Below are positions 41,301-46,929 of a DNA stretch of 64,000 nt, piece after piece. Every line of letters begins with the position of its first letter. Position 1 is the stretch's first letter. Source of the DNA: Taudactylus pleione (Eukaryota > Chordata > Amphibia > Anura > Myobatrachidae); assembly GCA_031769625.1 (NCBI GenBank), contig JAUIMM010000121.1, positions 7,030,001 through 7,094,000 of the forward strand, given 5' to 3'. The notes under the pieces were generated by a model that made no database searches, was not told where the DNA came from, and worked only from the letters and a program-made list of their open reading frames with translations. A program made the translations under genes and the position numbers.

Positions 41301-44015
41301 CTAGCTATTATCTTCTAGAAGGTGCTAATTAAATGTTAAGTAGAATCTGATTGGATGCTATCGGCAACATCTCCACTTCTAGAAAATCTCACTTTAGTAA
41401 ATATACCCCTAACAGTCCTTGTTTTAGTGATATCCATGCTTGAACACAGGTGGTTAAATGAAAATAACTAAGGTACTAATTAAGTCACCTGTGCTCAAGT
41501 GTGGCTATCCTTAAAACTTGGACTGTTATGTGTGCCTTGAGGACCGTGGTTGGGAACCCCTGATTTATACATGTCCTATGCATGATGAAATGCCAGTTGT
41601 GTAACTGAAAATTATTCTCTAATACTCTATTAATCTATCAAATGATACTTTCCATCCTGCAACTTATAAAGACATTGGGACTGATTCTGAGATGGACGCA
41701 AGGCTGAAATTCACACAAATGGTTGATATATTTCAACTGCGCATGCTTCTAAGTCGCTATTAAGTCACACAGCACAGTCGTACCACGTTTGAGTCGCAGG
41801 ACCGATTTAGACTTACGGTCTCCGAAATGTATTGGAAATGGGAGGTGGCTATTCAGATGCATGGAGATCCACTGTGTTTTGAGCGTGTTAGGAGAGTGTC
41901 ACGGGTGTATCACATATAATAACTGGTTGCTAACTCAGTGGCCATACTCTGACAGTAATTATGCACCTAGCATGGGGCTGGTACAAGTATCGTTGGTTGC
42001 CTCTAAAGACGTACAAAGTGGGTGTCCTAGTCCTTGCACATTCAGAAACAAGGATTTATACCACGGAGGTTTCCACCAGTTTTTACCATACAGTCGCAGA
42101 TGCAACTGCGGCAAGAGACACACACACATCCAAATCAAAATGAACCCCATTGTTTCATATTTCATTCTTCCTACTGTTTCTCAGCAATGGCTTTATATAA
42201 TTTAAGCAGGGCGGTTTATTTTCGTTGCCCTTGGATATGACACAGATCTGCTCTGAGTCACATTAAAGTGTAACAAAAATAAATAATGCTGCCTATACTT
42301 TATATGTTTTGTAAAAAGCACAAAGGTTAAAGCATTGATATTCAGAAAGTATGAACGACCAATAAATTAAAGAAATATGAAAGTGGATGAGACCCATAAA
42401 AGAACTTCAATAGACAGTTACAATTCACTTACCAGGATCATGTGACCGGTGGAGATGTCCATATTGGACTGAACCGGTTCCTCACACCATGATGGGGTGC
42501 TGCTGTGGGAGCTGGGGCTCGGTTGTGGGACATCACTAAATTGGGAAGACACACTGCTAACACGGGAGTTCTCTGCTGCTGCCCCAGTACCCTCTGTGCG
42601 ACTGAACAGGGATTTTCCTGCCATGTGCTGTCTGCATAGATCCTGCACTCAGAGAAACAGATAAAGAGCACTAAGTACTAGAACAGTTTTTGTGTATGAG
42701 GACTACATAGTCCATTAGTGGCATATGGTCCTTCAAGGTGGGATCAAGCAACAGCCTGTTGAGCTGTACCTATTACAATGAAAAGTGTTATCATATCTGA
42801 GCATCCTCACTATGGTATGTATTCATGCAACCCAATTATCACATTCATTTTATACGAGTCATTAGTAGGAAATGACCCAAGGGCAGCAGTTTATTCTGGG
42901 CAACTTGTTACCCAACATTAGTCTGTGCCATGCACTGTATAAACCATAAAGAGGTAATAAATATTAGTATATCATATATAACTTTATATGCTAAGAATGC
43001 ACCCTTTAATTTGTGTTCATTAATATCCATTATCATTTACCCAGTTACTACAGCAGCTGTGGACATGAGGGCTATACATGTCTCCAGCTATGTATAAGCA
43101 GGTAATCCACTCTAAGTGCCATGTCTTCTGCTGATCTGGATTACTTTGGACATGGGGCCTGATTCAGAGCCGGACGCTATTTGCGGTCGTTCGTTCTGAA
43201 AAAAGGGGTGGCTATTCAAATGAACCGTTCGCTCTTTGCGGTCTGTTCACGCCTCTATGTCTGAACGAGCGAACAAAACTTGCAGTCGTTTTTTTGGAAA
43301 CTACGCCCCTTGGCCGCTCGCATCCTACGTCATGTCCGCTATTTATTAGATTAATCGAGTACATCGACCAGCGTATGAACTGCTCGCTATTCTTGTGGTT
43401 GGTTTTTCCTACCGCAATCTTGCGAGCAGTTCTGACTATAAAATAACCCAGTGACGTGGTCAATGACGCTGCTGTATTAATTATGCACACCCATAAAACG
43501 CCCGTTTTGACCTTTAAGCACGCCTGCGTTCTGATCTCCACTCCCCGTTTTCAAGCACCTTCCCCTGTTACCACCCACATACGCCTCCTCCTGTCACACA
43601 AAATAGCAGGCATTCGCTATTTAGCGAACAAACGATTTTCGCCCGCACTGTCTGGTTCCCGCATGCGTATTACGATCCGTACGCATGCGCAGTTGGGCAA
43701 ACATCGCTCGGAACGAACGAGCGGCCGCTTACGAGCGGCTCTGAATCAGGCCCATGGAGCCTTAAACCCATAATCATGGGACTAGTGATGATGTAGCTTT
43801 ACCTGGTATTCAAATGTGGAGTCTCCAGCCCCCTCGGGCCCAAGCCCTGCCAGTCTCTCCTTCTCCCGTTGCTTGGCATGTTGGCGTAGGCAGAAGATTA
43901 CAACTGAGGCAATGACAATACCAGCTATACAGGCCAAGGCGATGAAGATGAGGAGAACAAATCGGAAAGTGTCCCCAAAGTGTGTGGCATGAGGGTACGT
44001 GGTGGCATTGCTCCT
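9988..44015 (-). CDS. PTPRN: PTPRN (IA-2/ICA512), 3' portion of the gene: 11 coding exons
   Basis: Receptor-type protein tyrosine phosphatase-like N, a transmembrane protein of neuroendocrine dense-core granules. The 11 exons listed separately join in phase to 424 codons plus stop, close to the length of the transmembrane-to-C-terminus part of human IA-2. Order: transmembrane segment, juxtamembrane region, PTP-like domain, C-terminus ending ILKALPQ. It is PTPRN and not PTPRN2 because it has WPAEG (PTPRN2 has WYDRG-like sequence) and GRTGTY (PTPRN2: GRSGTY), and because of the hosted miR-153. The Asp in [10 protein letters not shown] and the Ala in WPAEG are the two known changes that abolish phosphatase activity. 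The signal peptide, RESP18-like and ME luminal exons are not visible in the window. Confidence 0.96.
10439..10512 (-). CDS. PTPRN: PTPRN exon, PTP-like domain C-terminal helix
   Basis: Encodes [19 protein letters not shown] and MVRTK. Acceptor TGTGCAG and donor GTATGG are in place; 74 nt fits both neighbouring phases. The VRTKDQF junction matches PTPRN better than PTPRN2 (QTKEQF). Confidence 0.97.
10704..10768 (-). CDS. PTPRN: PTPRN exon with the degenerate PTP signature loop
   Basis: Encodes [20 protein letters not shown] and K. Together with the preceding exon it gives [10 protein letters not shown], where Asp replaces the Ala of active phosphatases. Acceptor TTTCAG, donor GTGAGA; 65 nt, phases match. 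Confidence 0.97.
10857..11780. repeat. 80-bp minisatellite, left block (PTPRN intron)
   Basis: About 12 tandem units of roughly 76-82 bp built on GTGTACCTGCAGTGTATGCACAG, then GCTAGAGATGATCAGTCTAAT and CACTGGGTTGTAGTATAGTA. Some units lack the CCTGCAGTGT segment. The block begins about 90 bp from the exon at 10704-10768 and ends where a MITE has inserted. Short frames inside it are only the repeat read in chance frames. Confidence 0.95.
11781..11963. mobile_element. Palindromic MITE (AGGGGTAAATTTACTAA family), inserted in the minisatellite
   Basis: Near-perfect long inverted repeat: TAAGGGGTAAATTTACTAAG on the left and its complement on the right, with CCCATAGCAA-type sequence on both arms. 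The outer TA on each side fits a Tc1/mariner-type target duplication. Relatives occur at 28850-29020, 41235-41412 and 49119-49293. Confidence 0.85.
11967..12987. mobile_element. Non-autonomous element with CAGGGCTTGACAAAT ends
   Basis: Starts CAGGGCTTGACAAAT and ends with the inverse of CACGGCTCGACAAAT, terminal inverted repeats of a hAT-like kind. The GC-rich interior (12050-12620) has a 156-residue open frame with no recognisable domain and probably no coding role. On its right the 80-bp minisatellite resumes at once (AATTATATGTGTACACTGGG), so element and MITE interrupt one array. A clean 8-bp target duplication was not seen. Confidence 0.65.
12988..15006. repeat. 80-bp minisatellite, central block (PTPRN intron)
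   Basis: About 26 units, very regular at 80 bp from 13020 to 13850, then variants with GATAATTATATATG deletions and GGGGATGAGCCTAGT changes that recur as groups (13.8-14.2 kb and 14.5-14.9 kb are similar), a sign of block duplication. Each full unit contains TACCTGCAGTGTA. Confidence 0.95.
15007..15144. mobile_element. Short palindromic transposon fragment
   Basis: GGGATCCCGCCGTAGGG ... GACAGGCG ... CGCCTGTC and CGGGAAGCCGGC ... GGCTTCCTGACTGC form inverted arms. The CGGGAT/GCCGGCA vocabulary is shared with the telomere-like transposon at 29599-31314, so it may be a deleted relative. It separates the minisatellite from the Tc1 element. Confidence 0.45.
15525..16522. mobile_element. Harbinger-like non-autonomous element nested in the Tc1 element
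   Basis: Termini TACCTCTTTTCCACCA and the inverse of TACTCCTTTTACACCA, with TAA on both sides (15522-15524, 16523-16525), fitting the 3-bp TWA target of PIF/Harbinger transposons. Subterminal copies of ACCCAGGT and CCTGGGT are abundant at both ends. No transposase was recognised inside. Confidence 0.8.
16543..17514 (+). pseudogene. Tc1 transposase, two frame changes
   Basis: The start ATG gives [20 protein letters not shown], followed by the paired-type helix-turn-helix region and a [11 protein letters not shown] stretch. First catalytic Asp in WSDETKFN; a frame change near 17040; second Asp in [10 protein letters not shown]; a second frame change near 17370, after which the expected Glu region ([11 protein letters not shown]) and the C-terminus are readable to a TGA near 17512. 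All three catalytic positions are still present in sequence but not in one frame, so this copy cannot make a complete enzyme. Confidence 0.93.
17782..18284. repeat. 80-bp minisatellite, right block (PTPRN intron)
   Basis: Six and a half units of about 78 bp, a homogeneous subtype with GGGCTATAGTATAGCAGAGCAG and AATGCTAAAGGGGATCAGCC. The last unit breaks off 60-65 bp from the PTPRN exon at 18348-18401. It clearly belongs to the same family as the blocks at 10857 and 12988. Confidence 0.95.
18348..18401 (-). CDS. PTPRN: PTPRN exon ending in the PTP-like HC motif
   Basis: Encodes [17 protein letters not shown]. Acceptor CTTTCCAG, donor GTAAAT; 54 nt and both split codons match. Human IA-2 has KCYRG where this has KSFRG. 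Confidence 0.97.
18402..18949. other. Intronic DNA with a 35-bp near-perfect palindrome
   Basis: 18698-18714 and 18716-18732 are 17-bp perfect inverted arms around one C (arm AGAAGGTGGCATCTAGG). The arm also begins two minus-strand copies of GGTGGCATCT. Nothing else recognised. Confidence 0.5.
19121..19303. mobile_element. hAT-type MITE nested in the mariner remnant
   Basis: CAGTGGCGGCTCTAGACATG on the left, inverse of CAGTGGCGGCACTAGAGG on the right, 183 bp, almost wholly palindromic. Flanking 8-mers GTAGTGGT and GTAGTGCG agree at 6 of 8 positions, as expected for an old 8-bp target duplication. Confidence 0.8.
19315..19430 (+). pseudogene. Mariner transposase N-terminal (HTH) fragment
   Basis: Reads [20 protein letters not shown] then [14 protein letters not shown], the first helix-turn-helix of mariner transposases. 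It is cut off by the MITE on the left and loses the frame on the right. Confidence 0.8.
20085..20693. mobile_element. Palindromic MITE-like composite
   Basis: The outer ends resemble GGTCTCATTCAGACC and the inverse of GGCCCTGATTCAGAG. The interior is a chain of hairpins, for example GAGACCCGGATAGCGACAGC / GCTGTCGCTCCGGGTCTC, and GATGGTCGCGATGGTC / GACCATCGCGACCATC. In its centre lies a copy of the right-hand flanking DNA (see the 20465 and 20733 repeats). Confidence 0.6.
20465..20526 (+). repeat. Direct duplication, copy 1
   Basis: CTATATAGATATATAACGAC then ATGATCATACTGCAATTTAA matches 20733-20793 almost base for base. This copy is inside the palindromic element. Confidence 0.85.
20733..20793 (+). 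repeat. Direct duplication, copy 2
   Basis: Second copy of the ~61-bp sequence, outside and just right of the palindromic element. The two copies differ at only a few positions (AACGAC/AAAGAC, ACTATGTTCTAGG/ACTAGGTTTAGG). Confidence 0.85.
20794..21311. other. Unique-looking intronic DNA upstream of the miRNA hairpin coordinates
   Basis: AT-rich with no repeat recognised, the longest stretch of apparently old intron in this region. It lies on the 3' side of the miRNA in transcript orientation. Confidence 0.4.
21312..21399 (-). ncRNA. mir153-1: microRNA precursor mir-153 (PTPRN-hosted, mir-153-1 type)
   Basis: On the minus strand the 3p arm (21326-21347) reads TTGCATAGTCACAAAAG then TGATC, identical to mature miR-153-3p, and the 5p arm (21365-21386) reads GTCATTTTTGTGATTTGCAG then CT, one base different from the miR-153-5p I know. 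The arms pair through TTTTTGTGA / TCACAAAA with an 17-nt loop, and lower-stem CTGCCCTTG / ATGAGCAG pairing extends the hairpin. It is in the same orientation as PTPRN in the intron between the exons at 27439 and 18348, just as mammalian MIR153-1 lies in PTPRN. miR-153 acts on synaptic and granule secretion genes, so it is probably co-transcribed with its host. Confidence 0.96.
21400..22413. other. Intronic DNA with two MITE fragments
   Basis: About 21985-22110 is a diverged palindromic MITE (GGGGAGATGTATCAAACC, GCACATAGCAACAAATCAGC). About 22120-22390 is a hAT-like fragment ending CACCCATTATAGAAACGCC, with GGAAAATGGC repeats, related to 35520-35750. The rest is unassigned. Confidence 0.5.
22414..22429 (+). 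repeat. L1 target-site duplication, left copy
   Basis: AACATGTGCAGTGGCA, identical to 26050-26065 at the far end of the L1 insertion. Confidence 0.9.
22440..23430 (+). pseudogene. L1 reverse transcriptase fragment
   Basis: Frame 1 to about 22900 has [42 protein letters not shown] and [10 protein letters not shown]. After a frame change it continues with [20 protein letters not shown], then [14 protein letters not shown] with the catalytic FADD, and [10 protein letters not shown]. At least two frame breaks. The endonuclease half is absent. Confidence 0.92.
23929..24311. mobile_element. hAT-type MITE nested in the L1
   Basis: Ends CAGGCCCGCCAAGAG and the inverse of CAGGGGCGCCGAGAG, flanked by perfect 8-bp duplications GGCACACG (23921-23928, 24312-24319). 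GC-rich interior with a 19-bp inverted CTGCTGTGGCTGCTG core. It interrupts L1 coding sequence. Confidence 0.92.
24868..25473. mobile_element. ~606-bp MITE (GGACCTCATTCAGAG family) nested in the L1
   Basis: Starts GGACCTCATTCAGAGTCGG and ends with its inverse. TAT on both sides (24865-24867, 25474-25476) is a possible 3-bp target duplication. The element at 43155-43753 shares size, ends and an internal TTCAAGCATCTTCCCCTGTT segment, so they are one family. Superfamily not determined. Confidence 0.85.
26050..26065 (+). repeat. L1 target-site duplication, right copy
   Basis: AACATGTGCAGTGGCA, identical to 22414-22429. Confidence 0.9.
26258..26304. repeat. (TA)n microsatellite
   Basis: About 23 uninterrupted AT dinucleotides. 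Confidence 0.95.
26319..27017. mobile_element. hAT-type non-autonomous element with internal ~25-bp tandem repeats
   Basis: CAGGGCCGGAACTAGG on the left and the inverse of CAGAGCCGCAATTAGG on the right, with CATTTGT/CATTTGA at the junctions. The left half (26385-26700) is a tandem array of AGTAATGCCCCTGTAGTGCC units, and a run of 14 C residues precedes the right end. 27885-28137 has the same termini. Confidence 0.75.
27018..27438. other. Intronic DNA next to a PTPRN donor site
   Basis: Segment 27074-27400 begins GGGGCTCATTTAGGATCGC and resembles a worn MITE, but no convincing matching right end was found. Confidence 0.35.
27439..27605 (-). CDS. PTPRN: PTPRN exon with the altered WPD loop
   Basis: Encodes [40 protein letters not shown] and [20 protein letters not shown] replaces the WPD of active phosphatases, the second hallmark of IA-2. 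Acceptor CCGCAG, donor GTGAGT; 167 nt, phases match. Confidence 0.98.
27885..28137. mobile_element. hAT-type MITE
   Basis: Ends CAGAGCCATAACTAG and the inverse of CAGGGCCGTAACTAGG, with perfect 8-bp duplications AGCAGTAG (27877-27884, 28138-28145). Confidence 0.92.
28146..29590. other. Intronic DNA with worn MITEs
   Basis: 28850-29020 is a palindromic MITE (AGAGAAGTTGTCCATAGCAA and inverse GGTTGCTATGGACAACTTCT). 28410-28700 and 29050-29400 hold GC-rich palindromic pieces without clear ends. No exon seen. Confidence 0.5.
29599..31314. mobile_element. Transposon containing a telomere-like tandem array
   Basis: Bounded by TATTTATC on both sides (29591-29598, 31315-31322), an 8-bp target duplication. 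Ends are GGGTTGGGTATGGGATGCTGG and the inverse of GGGATCTTATCAAAATACTG. The interior (29690-31030) is about 12 tandem units of roughly 105-115 bp made of CCTAAACCTGACCTCCCTCC, CTAGTGCCTAAACCTAACAT and CCCACACCCTAAACCTAACC. Near both ends GATACCAACACTTGTCGGTAAG-type sequence is repeated. No transposase seen. Relatives: 32560-33010 and 40586-40912. Confidence 0.8.
31323..32095. other. Intronic DNA
   Basis: No repeat with clear ends and no exon. AT-rich. Confidence 0.4.
32096..32215 (-). CDS. PTPRN: PTPRN exon, PTP-like domain centre
   Basis: Encodes [40 protein letters not shown]. Acceptor CATAG, donor GTTAGT; 40 codons, phase 0 at both ends. Confidence 0.98.
32560..33010 (-). mobile_element. 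Relative of the telomere-like transposon
   Basis: Contains GGGTTAGGGTTAGGCACCAC-type units repeated about six times between GCCGGCATC-rich ends, in the opposite orientation to 29599-31314. The minus-strand start GGGTATGAAATACCAGCGC resembles the other copies. Borders are approximate. Confidence 0.6.
33325..33925. mobile_element. Large palindromic MITE
   Basis: Begins AGGGGCCGAACGGACCCCAA, ends near GAATAGGCCCCTAAG. Interior hairpins include CACTGCTCC / GGAGCAGTG (repeated), GAGATATC / GATATC and AATTGTCACAATTG. Non-coding despite short open frames. Exact ends uncertain. Confidence 0.55.
33926..34705. other. Intronic DNA with a worn transposon at ~34176-34500
   Basis: GGGCCGGATTAACGGCC on the left and GTTAATCGGGCCTTGCCC on the right suggest one element; target duplications not found. 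Confidence 0.4.
34706..34783 (-). CDS. PTPRN: PTPRN exon, PTP-like domain
   Basis: Encodes [20 protein letters not shown] then IPDFWQ. Acceptor ACTAG, donor GTGAGA; 26 codons. IPDFWQ where human IA-2 has IADFWQ. Confidence 0.98.
34784..36378. other. Intronic DNA with a hAT-like element at ~35075-35755
   Basis: CAGTAGCGTATTAACGCC on the left and the CCATTATAGATACACCATTG end on the right bound a segment rich in GGGAAGATGGC / GCCATCTTCC repeats. The right 110 bp match 22286-22390. Nothing recognised in 35760-36378. Confidence 0.5.
36379..36452 (-). CDS. PTPRN: PTPRN exon, start of PTP-like core
   Basis: Encodes [20 protein letters not shown] and ASPI after a split Tyr codon. Acceptor TCTGCAG, donor GTAAGT; 74 nt. 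Confidence 0.98.
37027..37283. repeat. Degenerate ~10-bp repeat (ATGATATGATGCAT...)
   Basis: Runs of GATATGATGCGTAT-like units. Frames read across it are low-complexity artefacts. Confidence 0.85.
37490..38590 (-). pseudogene. L1 reverse transcriptase remnant
   Basis: On the minus strand, from 38590 downward, [20 protein letters not shown] then later [20 protein letters not shown] and VSNFKIN are readable. YTDE replaces the catalytic YADD. Several stops and frame breaks; an old copy, different from the one at 22430. Confidence 0.8.
38650..38985 (+). repeat. SINE-like retroposon with LINE-type tail
   Basis: CTGCCTCACAGCACTGAGG and GTGGGTTAAATTCCCAC (B-box-like) form a head; CTTGCATGGGTTTCCTCC, GGTAGGGAACATAGATTGTA and AAAGCGCTGCAGAATATTTG lead to a TATATAAATAAATAAATA tail. 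This is a common vertebrate L2/CR1-tailed retroposon layout; exact family not assigned. Confidence 0.55.
39008..39155 (-). CDS. PTPRN: PTPRN exon, juxtamembrane to PTP-like domain
   Basis: Encodes [40 protein letters not shown] and KNRNPDFVP plus one base of Tyr. Acceptor TTTGCAG, donor GTGAGT; 148 nt. Confidence 0.98.
39156..40585. other. Intronic DNA, AT-rich
   Basis: Contains T-rich tracts near 39620-39710. No gene or bordered repeat recognised. Confidence 0.4.
40586..40912 (+). mobile_element. Short copy of the telomere-like transposon
   Basis: Starts GGGTTGGGTACGGGATGTCGG as 29599 does, has GATACCGACACCTGTTGGTAAG, only about three CCTAACCCT-type units, and ends in GCCGGCAT-like sequence with CATCCCGACAGCC. 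Same family with a much shorter array. Confidence 0.7.
41202..41562. mobile_element. hAT-like MITE with a second MITE inside
   Basis: CAGTGATTCCCAACTTCGG and the inverse of CAGGGGTTCCCAACCACGG. The 8-mers outside (CTGTATAT, ATTTATAC) agree only partly. Split by the MITE at 41235-41412. Confidence 0.7.
41235..41412. mobile_element. Palindromic AGGGGTAAATTTA MITE (nested)
   Basis: Same family as 11781-11963: AAGGGGTAAATTTAGAGTG, GCCCATAGCAACCAATCAG on the left arm, inverse on the right. Confidence 0.85.
41563..42432. other. Intronic DNA with a possible worn MITE at ~41680-42140
   Basis: GACTGATTCTGAGATGGACGC begins a segment resembling other CTGATTC-type MITEs, but its right end is unclear. 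Frames of 68-138 codons here overlap on both strands and lack domain signals. Confidence 0.4.
42433..42642 (-). CDS. PTPRN: PTPRN exon, cytoplasmic Ser-rich region
   Basis: Encodes [18 protein letters not shown], then a variable GTGAAAEN stretch, [13 protein letters not shown] and [15 protein letters not shown], ending [11 protein letters not shown]. 70 codons, acceptor GTGCAG, donor GTAAGT. The [13 protein letters not shown] block is a strongly conserved IA-2 signature. Confidence 0.98.
43155..43753. mobile_element. ~599-bp MITE of the GGGCCTGATTCAGAG family
   Basis: Starts GGGCCTGATTCAGAGCCG, ends with its inverse, ATG on each side. Shares its interior with 24868-25473 (CCCATAAAACGCC, TTCAAGCACCTTCCCCTG). 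Contains NotI-like GCGGCCGC near the right end, as does the relative. Confidence 0.85.
43803..44015 (-). CDS. PTPRN: PTPRN transmembrane exon (most upstream exon found)
   Basis: 71 codons. The first ~16 residues are luminal ([16 protein letters not shown], with one N-glycosylation sequon NAT). The next ~27 are strongly hydrophobic ([19 protein letters not shown] and on), the single membrane span. Then basic [19 protein letters not shown] and STFEYQ. Acceptor at TATAG before AGG, donor GTAAAG; phase 0, as at the equivalent human exon. The luminal part differs strongly from mammals, as is usual here. Confidence 0.95.
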
Positions 44016-44409
44016 CTATAGATGGAGAAAAACACAGATGTACTCCGGAAATTTCCAGGGCGTATATAAATAAAACTACTAATAAAGTGCTGTACATAAT
44101 ACATAGTATATATACAGAAAGCAGAGACAGTACAAAATTATATATCATTAACGTACACCATAGGATGGATAAAGGATACATAACCTAGACATAGGATCCT
44201 TGAAACATATCCCTTATACAGACATGGGATCTCTCAAGTATGGTTACATGTAATTTAACATGGTCTAATGCACTTTTCCAACATCACAAACCGTTAGTGT
44301 TGTATGTTATAAATACAACCCAGCATAGCATTCACTGTAAAAGTTGTTATTGTAGGAGCATTTGCAAGGCAATATCTACACCTGCAAAGTGTACAATGTA
44401 CCAGGCTGC
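44016..44409. other. Intron upstream of the transmembrane exon
   Basis: No exon or repeat with clear ends seen. Confidence 0.4.
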
Positions 44410-44938
44410 ATTATAATTAGGGGTGTGCACCGGCCACTTTTCGTGTTTTGTGTTTTGGTTTTGGATCTGGATCTTTCTTCGTGTTTTGGATCTGGATTGG
44501 TTTTGCCAAAACCACCCTTCCGTGTTTTGGGTTCTGAGTTTTGTGTTTTGGATCTGTATTTTTTTGAAAAAAAGCATAAAAACAGCTAAAATCACAGAAT
44601 TTGTAGGTTTTTCTGCTCCTATGCTATTATTAACCTCAATAACCTTAATTTCCACTAATTTCCAGTCTATTCTGAATACCTCACACCTCACAATAGTGTT
44701 TTTATGTCCAAAAGGTTGCACCGAGGTAGCTGGATGACTATGCTAAGCGACACGAGTGGGCGGCACAAACACGTGACCCATCTAGGCGTGAAACTGCAGT
44801 GGCAGACAGGATGGCATTGAAAAACTAGGCCCCAAACTGTACATAATGCAAAGAAAAAAAAGAGGTGCAAGATGGAATTGTCCTTGGGCCCTCCCACCCA
44901 CCCTTATGTTGTATAAACAGGACATGCACACTTTAACA

Positions 44939-44995
44939 AACCAATCATTTCAGCGCCAGGGTCTGCCACACAACTGTGGCTGAAATGATTGGTTC
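44939..44995. repeat. Inverted repeat inside the hAT element
   Basis: 16-bp perfect arms, AACCAATCATTTCAGC and GCTGAAATGATTGGTT, around a loop. Confidence 0.8.
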
Positions 44996-45210
44996 GTTTG
45001 GGCCCCCACAAAACAAGCTGGCAATTAATCTGTCCCTGCACAAACTGGCTCTACGGAGGCAAGAAGTCGTCCTCATCCTCCTCATCCACAGATTCCTCAC
45101 CCTCTTCAGTGTTATGTACATCCTCATCCTCACAGAGTATTAATTCGTCCCTGCTGGAACCACAGGTCCCTCTGTACGTTCTGGAGGCTGGTCTCCCTGG
45201 AAGAGTTGAT

Positions 45211-45345
45211 CATTCATTTTATGAACATCATCTTCTCCACATTTTGTGGAAGCAACCTCCTACGCCTTTCGCTAACAAGGTTCCCGGCTGCACTAAACAC
45301 TCTTTCGGAGTACACACTGGAGGGGGGGCAACTCAGGTAAAATAG
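45211..45345 (-). pseudogene. hAT transposase C-terminal dimerisation domain
   Basis: Contains the highly conserved hAT motif LALFYLSCPPSSVYSERVFS then AAGNLVSERRRRLLPQNVEK and MMFIK. The frame stays open upstream (to 45510), but that part is array repeat sequence with no match to transposase. Confidence 0.9.
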
Positions 45346-45429
45346 AGCCAGTTTGTACAGGGACCTCCAAATTGCTTCTTTTTCCTGCCAGTACAGGTAC
45401 GGACTGTCTGACATGCCTACTTGGATGCT

Positions 45430-46585
45430 GTCACCGATGTAATCCTTTAACAGACAGACGCACGCTTGTCCCTGCTGCTTTGAGGATTCAAGTGCGGCTA
45501 CAGCCCACACAATTCACAAAGACAGAAAAAAAAAAAAGAATATTTTTATTGTTTGTGGAGCACACTTTGAGGGTTACACCACCCTCTAACAGACAGACGC
45601 ACGCTTGTCGCTGCTGCTTTGAGGATGCAAGTGCGGCTACAGCCCACACAATTCACAAAGACAGAAAAAAGAAGAATATTTTTATTCTTTGTGTAGCACA
45701 CTTTGAGGGTGTCACCACCCTTTAACAGACAGACGCACGCTTGTCGCTGCTGCTTTAAGGATGCAGGTGCGGCTACAGCCCACACATTTCACAAAGACCG
45801 AAAAAAAAAGAACAATATTTTAATTGTTTGTGTAGCACACTTTGAGGGTGTCACCACCCTTTAACAGACAGACGCACGCTTGTCGCTGCTGCTTTAAGGA
45901 TGCAGGTGCGGCTACAGCCCACACAATTCACAAAGACAGAAAAAAGAAGAATATTTTTATTGTTTGTGTAGCACACTTTGAGGGTGTCACCACCCTTTAA
46001 CAGACAGACGCACGCTTGTCGCTGCTGCTTTGAGGATGCAAGTGCGGCTACATCGCACACAAGTCACAAACACATTAAAAAAATAGTTTTTTATTTTTTG
46101 GAGCACTTCGTGAGTTACACCACCCTTTAACAGACAGACGCACGCTTGTCGCTGCTGCTTTAAGGATGCAGGTGCGGCTACAGCCCACACAATTCACAAA
46201 GACAGAAAAAAGAAGAAGAATATTTTTATTGTTTGTGTAGCACACTTTGAGGGTGTCACCACCCTTTAACAGACAGACGCACGCTTGTCGCTGCTGCTTT
46301 GAGGATGCAAGTGCGGCTACAGCCCACACAATTCACAAAGACAGAAAAAAAAGAACAATATTTTAATTGTTTGTGTAGCACACTTTGAGGGTGTCACCAC
46401 CCTTTAACAGACAGACGCACGCTTGTCGCTGCTGCTTTAAGGATGCAGGTGCGGCTACAGCCCACACATTTCACAAAGACAGAAAAAAAAAGAACAATAT
46501 TTTAATTGTTTGTGTAGCACACTTTGAGGGTGTCACCACCCTTTAACAGACAGACGCACGCTTGTCGCTGCTGCTTTGAGGATGC
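45430..46585. repeat. Tandem array 1 in the hAT element, unit ~135-140 bp
   Basis: Nine copies of a unit with CAGACAGACGCACGCTTGTC, GATGCAAGTGCGGCTACAGC, CCACACAATTCACAAAGACA and an A-rich tract followed by TTTGTGTAGCACACTTTGAG. Copies alternate between forms with AGTGCGGC and AGGTGCGGC and with the A-tract lengths. Confidence 0.93.
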
Positions 46586-46589
46586 AGGT

Positions 46590-46917
46590 GGAATCTAGAC
46601 GGGATTTGGAACCGAGGACACACTACCTCCATCAATTGTCTAAATCCCACTGCACTAATGTCGGATACCGGACGCACGTCTAACACCAACATAGCAGTCA
46701 AGGCCTCAGTTATACGTTTTGCTTCAGGATGACTGCTGTCGTACTTCATCCTCATCGCTAGGGACTGTTGGAGGGTCAATTGTTTAGTAAAAGTAGTGAT
46801 GTTCCTACTTCCTCTCTGGGATGATGAACAACTCCCAGCAGCAGCAACAGCACTAGTAGGAAGTGGTTCTTGATCTTTCCCTATTTTATTTTTATCAGAG
46901 AAAGTTTGGTCCTCCAT
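46590..46917 (-). pseudogene. hAT transposase N-terminal fragment
   Basis: Begins MEDQTFSDKNK, then LTLQQSLAMRMKYDSSHPEA, KRITEALTAMLVLDVRPVSD and FRQLMEVVCPRFQIPSRF, as in ZBED-type hAT proteins after the BED finger. Right after PSRFH the frame enters the tandem-repeat unit, so the coding sequence is joined directly to the array. The BED zinc finger is not present before the Met. Confidence 0.88.
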
Positions 46918-46929
46918 TTATGTTATATT

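Noticed and set aside
41789..42205. 138-codon plus-strand frame
   Set aside because: Overlaps two other frames of similar size on both strands and lies in an intron beside a worn MITE. No domain recognised.
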